From positions 1-20,772 of the forward strand of contig CAUZDT010000019.1 in assembly GCA_963578705.1 (NCBI GenBank): a stretch of DNA of 20,772 nt, given 5' to 3'. The stretch comes from UBA8886 sp963578705. GTDB taxonomy: Archaea; Thermoplasmatota; Poseidoniia; MGIII; CG-Epi1. Shown here piece by piece: positions 18,792 to 20,772 of this stretch. Made by a program: the position numbers and the translations under genes. The notes beneath the pieces are model-generated. The model did no database searches. It was not told where the DNA came from and worked only from the letters and a program-made list of their open reading frames with translations. The first letter of the stretch is position 1, and each line of letters starts with the position of its first letter.

Positions 18792-20772
18792 CGAGCGCGG
18801 CGATGACCATCGCCGCGCTCGGCCCGGGCAGGAAGCTACCGTCCTCGGTCGCGATGACCGACGCTACCGTCTGCCCTGCGACCGTGCTGTCGCCGCGCGA
18901 AGCGGCGCTCACCGCGAAGACGAGCGTGTCCTGCTCGGCCGCGTCGGCCGGGACGGTCACGGTCGCGGTTATGGTCGTGAAGTCGCCTGCGTCCAGCGTC
19001 ACCGATTCCTCGGAGAGCGTGAGCGACCAGCCGTCGGCGCTGGAGTTGGTGTAGATTATCTGCGAAGCGAAGTCGAAGGTATCCTCCTGCCCGCCAGTGT
19101 TGAGCACCGTCACGCTGAAGTTGGCAACGCTGCCGGGCGCGACCGCGCGCACCAGCGGCTCCATCGAGACCGCGACGCCGTAAGCGCCGGAGTGGACCAC
19201 GGGGCCGTCGCGCCAGTCGGTGTCGACCGCCTGCTTGCCATCGCTGGCGAGGAAGCTGTAGGTGTGGGCGCCCACCGCCAGGCCATCAACCGCGACGGCG
19301 TAGCGCACGCCCTCGCCGAAGCCGCCGTCGCCGTCGCGCGACATAACGTGCTTGACGTCATCCAACCGCAACTTGACGTAATACGGTGCGTCACCGTCGG
19401 CGTCGCTGTAGATTACGCTAAAGGTGAACGCAGTCTCCGGCGTGCCCTCCTCCGGCGAGACATGGCCGTCGCGGAGCTCCGGCGCGTGGTTCTCGCCGCC
19501 GCCGCGCGGGTAGAGCGCGACCGCCTCGTGCTCCCACCAGTCGGTCGCCTCGCGGTCGCCCGAACGGTCGCCGTCGCCACCGTCATCGCCATCTTCGGGG
19601 CCGATTGAGAGGTCGAAGGCGTATTCACCCGCTTCATCGGGCGACCAGTCAAAGTAGTAGGTATCCTCACCTGATTCGCCGTGCAGTACGAGGTCCTCAA
19701 ACATGTGGCCCACCTTGTGGTTGCCCTGCCAGGCGCGCAGCATCACCCACGCTTCCAGCTCGTCATGCTCGGTGTCGCCGTTGAACCAGATGCGCGCGGT
19801 GTCGACGTGGTCATCCTCGTCGGTGTCGAGCAGTTCCAGCTCGACGAAGCGGAACCACGGGTCGCCCCGCTCCTCCTCTTCGTGCTCGGGGTGCAGCAAG
19901 ACAGTGGTGGTCCCGTTCTCCTCGATGTGGAATTCAGCCCCGGCCCACGCATCGTTCTCCAGCTCGAGTTCGAGCCAGTACCAGCCCTCTTCCAGCTCGA
20001 ATTCCTCGAGCAGGTACTCGCCGTGCGGGACTTCGTACTCGTCATGGATTTCGTCGCCCAGTTGCAGCCAGCCCCGCTGCCCGTCGAAGTCGTTGATGCT
20101 CCAGACGTTGAGCCAGCCGTACGCCTCGTCGCCGTTGTCGACCCATGGCCCTTCCTGCCACTCGGTCTCGGCCATCGCGTCACCGTCGCTGGCGATGTAC
20201 TGGTAGGAGTGCTCGCCCTCCTCGAGTTCGGTGAGGGTGCGGCGATACCAGGCTCCCTCGACGTAATCATCCGACTCGTCGTCCTTCTCCAGGTGGAAGT
20301 AGTTCTCGGCGTTATCAAGCCGCAGCTTGACCCACTCCGGCGCGTCGTTGTCGGCGTCGCGGTAGTATACCTCAAAGGTGAAATCAGCCTCCGAGCTGCC
20401 TTCCTGCGGGTCAACCCATGCCTCGTGCAGAGTCGGCGCGTGATTCTCCAGCACTGGATACAGCAGCACATCGCTGGTGTGGCCGGCTTCGACCGTTGCC
20501 TCCTCCTGGCAGCTGGCGTCATTATCGAGCTCGAGCGTAACGACGTAGTCGCCCGCGTCCAGCTCGAGGGTGTCGAGCAGGTACGCCGATTCGCTATACT
20601 CAATCCAGTATTCGTCGATGAAGTCGTCACCAATGTAGAGGTCGCCCCACTGGTCGTCAAAGTCGCTCTCGACCCAGATTTCCAGATAGCCGTTGTCGGA
20701 GCCACCTTCCTCGCCAAGCACTGTGGGGAGCAGGCCAGCGGCAAGCATCAGCGCCAGCAGGAAGCTGGAGCC
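18745..20772 (-). CDS. Very acidic secreted surface protein with duplicated beta domains and a C-terminal anchor, 5' end outside window
   Basis: The frame runs off the right edge. Its first visible residues, GSSFLLALMLAAGLLP, are the end of a signal peptide, so only a short start is missing; the internal ATG 20748 is not the true start. Two module types alternate. Module A (GYLEIWVESDFDDQWGDLYI and GWLNVWSINDFDGQRGWLQL) lies at about 20500-20690 and 19900-20130. Module B (starts NHAP, contains DADNDAPEWVKLRLD or DADGDAPYYVKLRLD, then HSYQYIASDG or HTYSFLASDG) lies at about 20140-20450 and 19170-19490. A separate beta domain lies between, then a NEW3-like domain (VAPGSVANFSVTVLNTGGQE), then the tail SFLPGPSAAMVIAALGGTG plus an Arg cluster. 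The body is rich in Asp and Glu, as in salt-adapted or calcium-binding surface proteins. Function unknown. Confidence 0.85.
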   Translation of the reverse strand, partial: GSSFLLALMLAAGLLPTVLGEEGGSDNGYLEIWVESDFDDQWGDLYIGDDFIDEYWIEYSESAYLLDTLELDAGDYVVTLELDNDASCQEEATVEAGHTSDVLLYPVLENHAPTLHEAWVDPQEGSSEADFTFEVYYRDADNDAPEWVKLRLDNAENYFHLEKDDESDDYVEGAWYRRTLTELEEGEHSYQYIASDGDAMAETEWQEGPWVDNGDEAYGWLNVWSINDFDGQRGWLQLGDEIHDEYEVPHGEYLLEEFELEEGWYWLELELENDAWAGAEFHIEENGTTTVLLHPEHEEEERGDPWFRFVELELLDTDEDDHVDTARIWFNGDTEHDELEAWVMLRAWQGNHKVGHMFEDLVLHGESGEDTYYFDWSPDEAGEYAFDLSIGPEDGDDGGDGDRSGDREATDWWEHEAVALYPRGGGENHAPELRDGHVSPEEGTPETAFTFSVIYSDADGDAPYYVKLRLDDVKHVMSRDGDGGFGEGVRYAVAVDGLAVGAHTYSFLASDGKQAVDTDWRDGPVVHSGAYGVAVSMEPLVRAVAPGSVANFSVTVLNTGGQEDTFDFASQIIYTNSSADGWSLTLSEESVTLDAGDFTTITATVTVPADAAEQDTLVFAVSAASRGDSTVAGQTVASVIATEDGSFLPGPSAAMVIAALGGTGVVASFRRRLRD

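Overview
The window looks like a GC-rich chromosome segment of a euryarchaeon, most likely a Thermoplasmatota relative such as marine group II or III. The evidence is an archaeal/eukaryotic-type ribosomal protein L37e next to purF, an archaeal NadM, an MCT-1-like PUA protein, an archaeal 7S SRP RNA, large secreted Ig-like proteins with C-terminal hydrophobic/Arg tails, and TATA-like box A elements about 25 bp before many start codons. The lineage is an inference from gene content, not from phylogeny.

Layout. 1-828 is an AT-richer segment with the 3' end of a small membrane protein and a YczE-like membrane protein; it ends abruptly near 785 and looks acquired. 854-1390 is an unknown four-helix membrane protein. 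1457-6928 is a co-directional thiol-redox/cytochrome block: a secreted sialidase-like propeller fused to a thioredoxin domain, a tiny membrane protein, a secreted CPPC thioredoxin-like protein, a small secreted anchored protein, and a CcmF-type haem lyase subunit. 6929-7190 has no intact gene but holds two short gene-end remnants and a 13-bp direct repeat. 7191-7507 (minus) is the SRP RNA. 7524-9699 (minus) is imidazolonepropionase followed by an overlapping unknown gene. 9748-11522 (plus) is serS-nadM. 11568-12137 (minus) is an Hsp20 chaperone with a palindromic operator. 12220-15272 (minus) is a large surface protein and a PUA RNA-binding protein. 15320-16633 is UDP-glucose dehydrogenase; 16704-18271 is rpl37e-purF. 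18273-20772 (minus) is a membrane-associated double winged-helix regulator overlapping the end of a very acidic surface protein that runs off the window.

The most unusual feature is promoter geometry. Two divergent gene pairs (hutI/serS and PUA/ugd) have start codons only 48-49 bp apart with one A/T box exactly midway, so a single TBP site could serve two leaderless mRNAs. In several same-strand or tandem cases the stop codon of the upstream gene lies inside the next box A. Genes with a real leader (hsp20, rpl37e) instead have a Shine-Dalgarno-like sequence and a palindrome or hairpin near the predicted transcription start.

Several secreted proteins share a C-terminal tail (Pro-containing motif, hydrophobic helix, Arg cluster), suggesting a common anchoring or sorting route. 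I do not see a CRISPR array, transposase, tRNA gene or phage gene.
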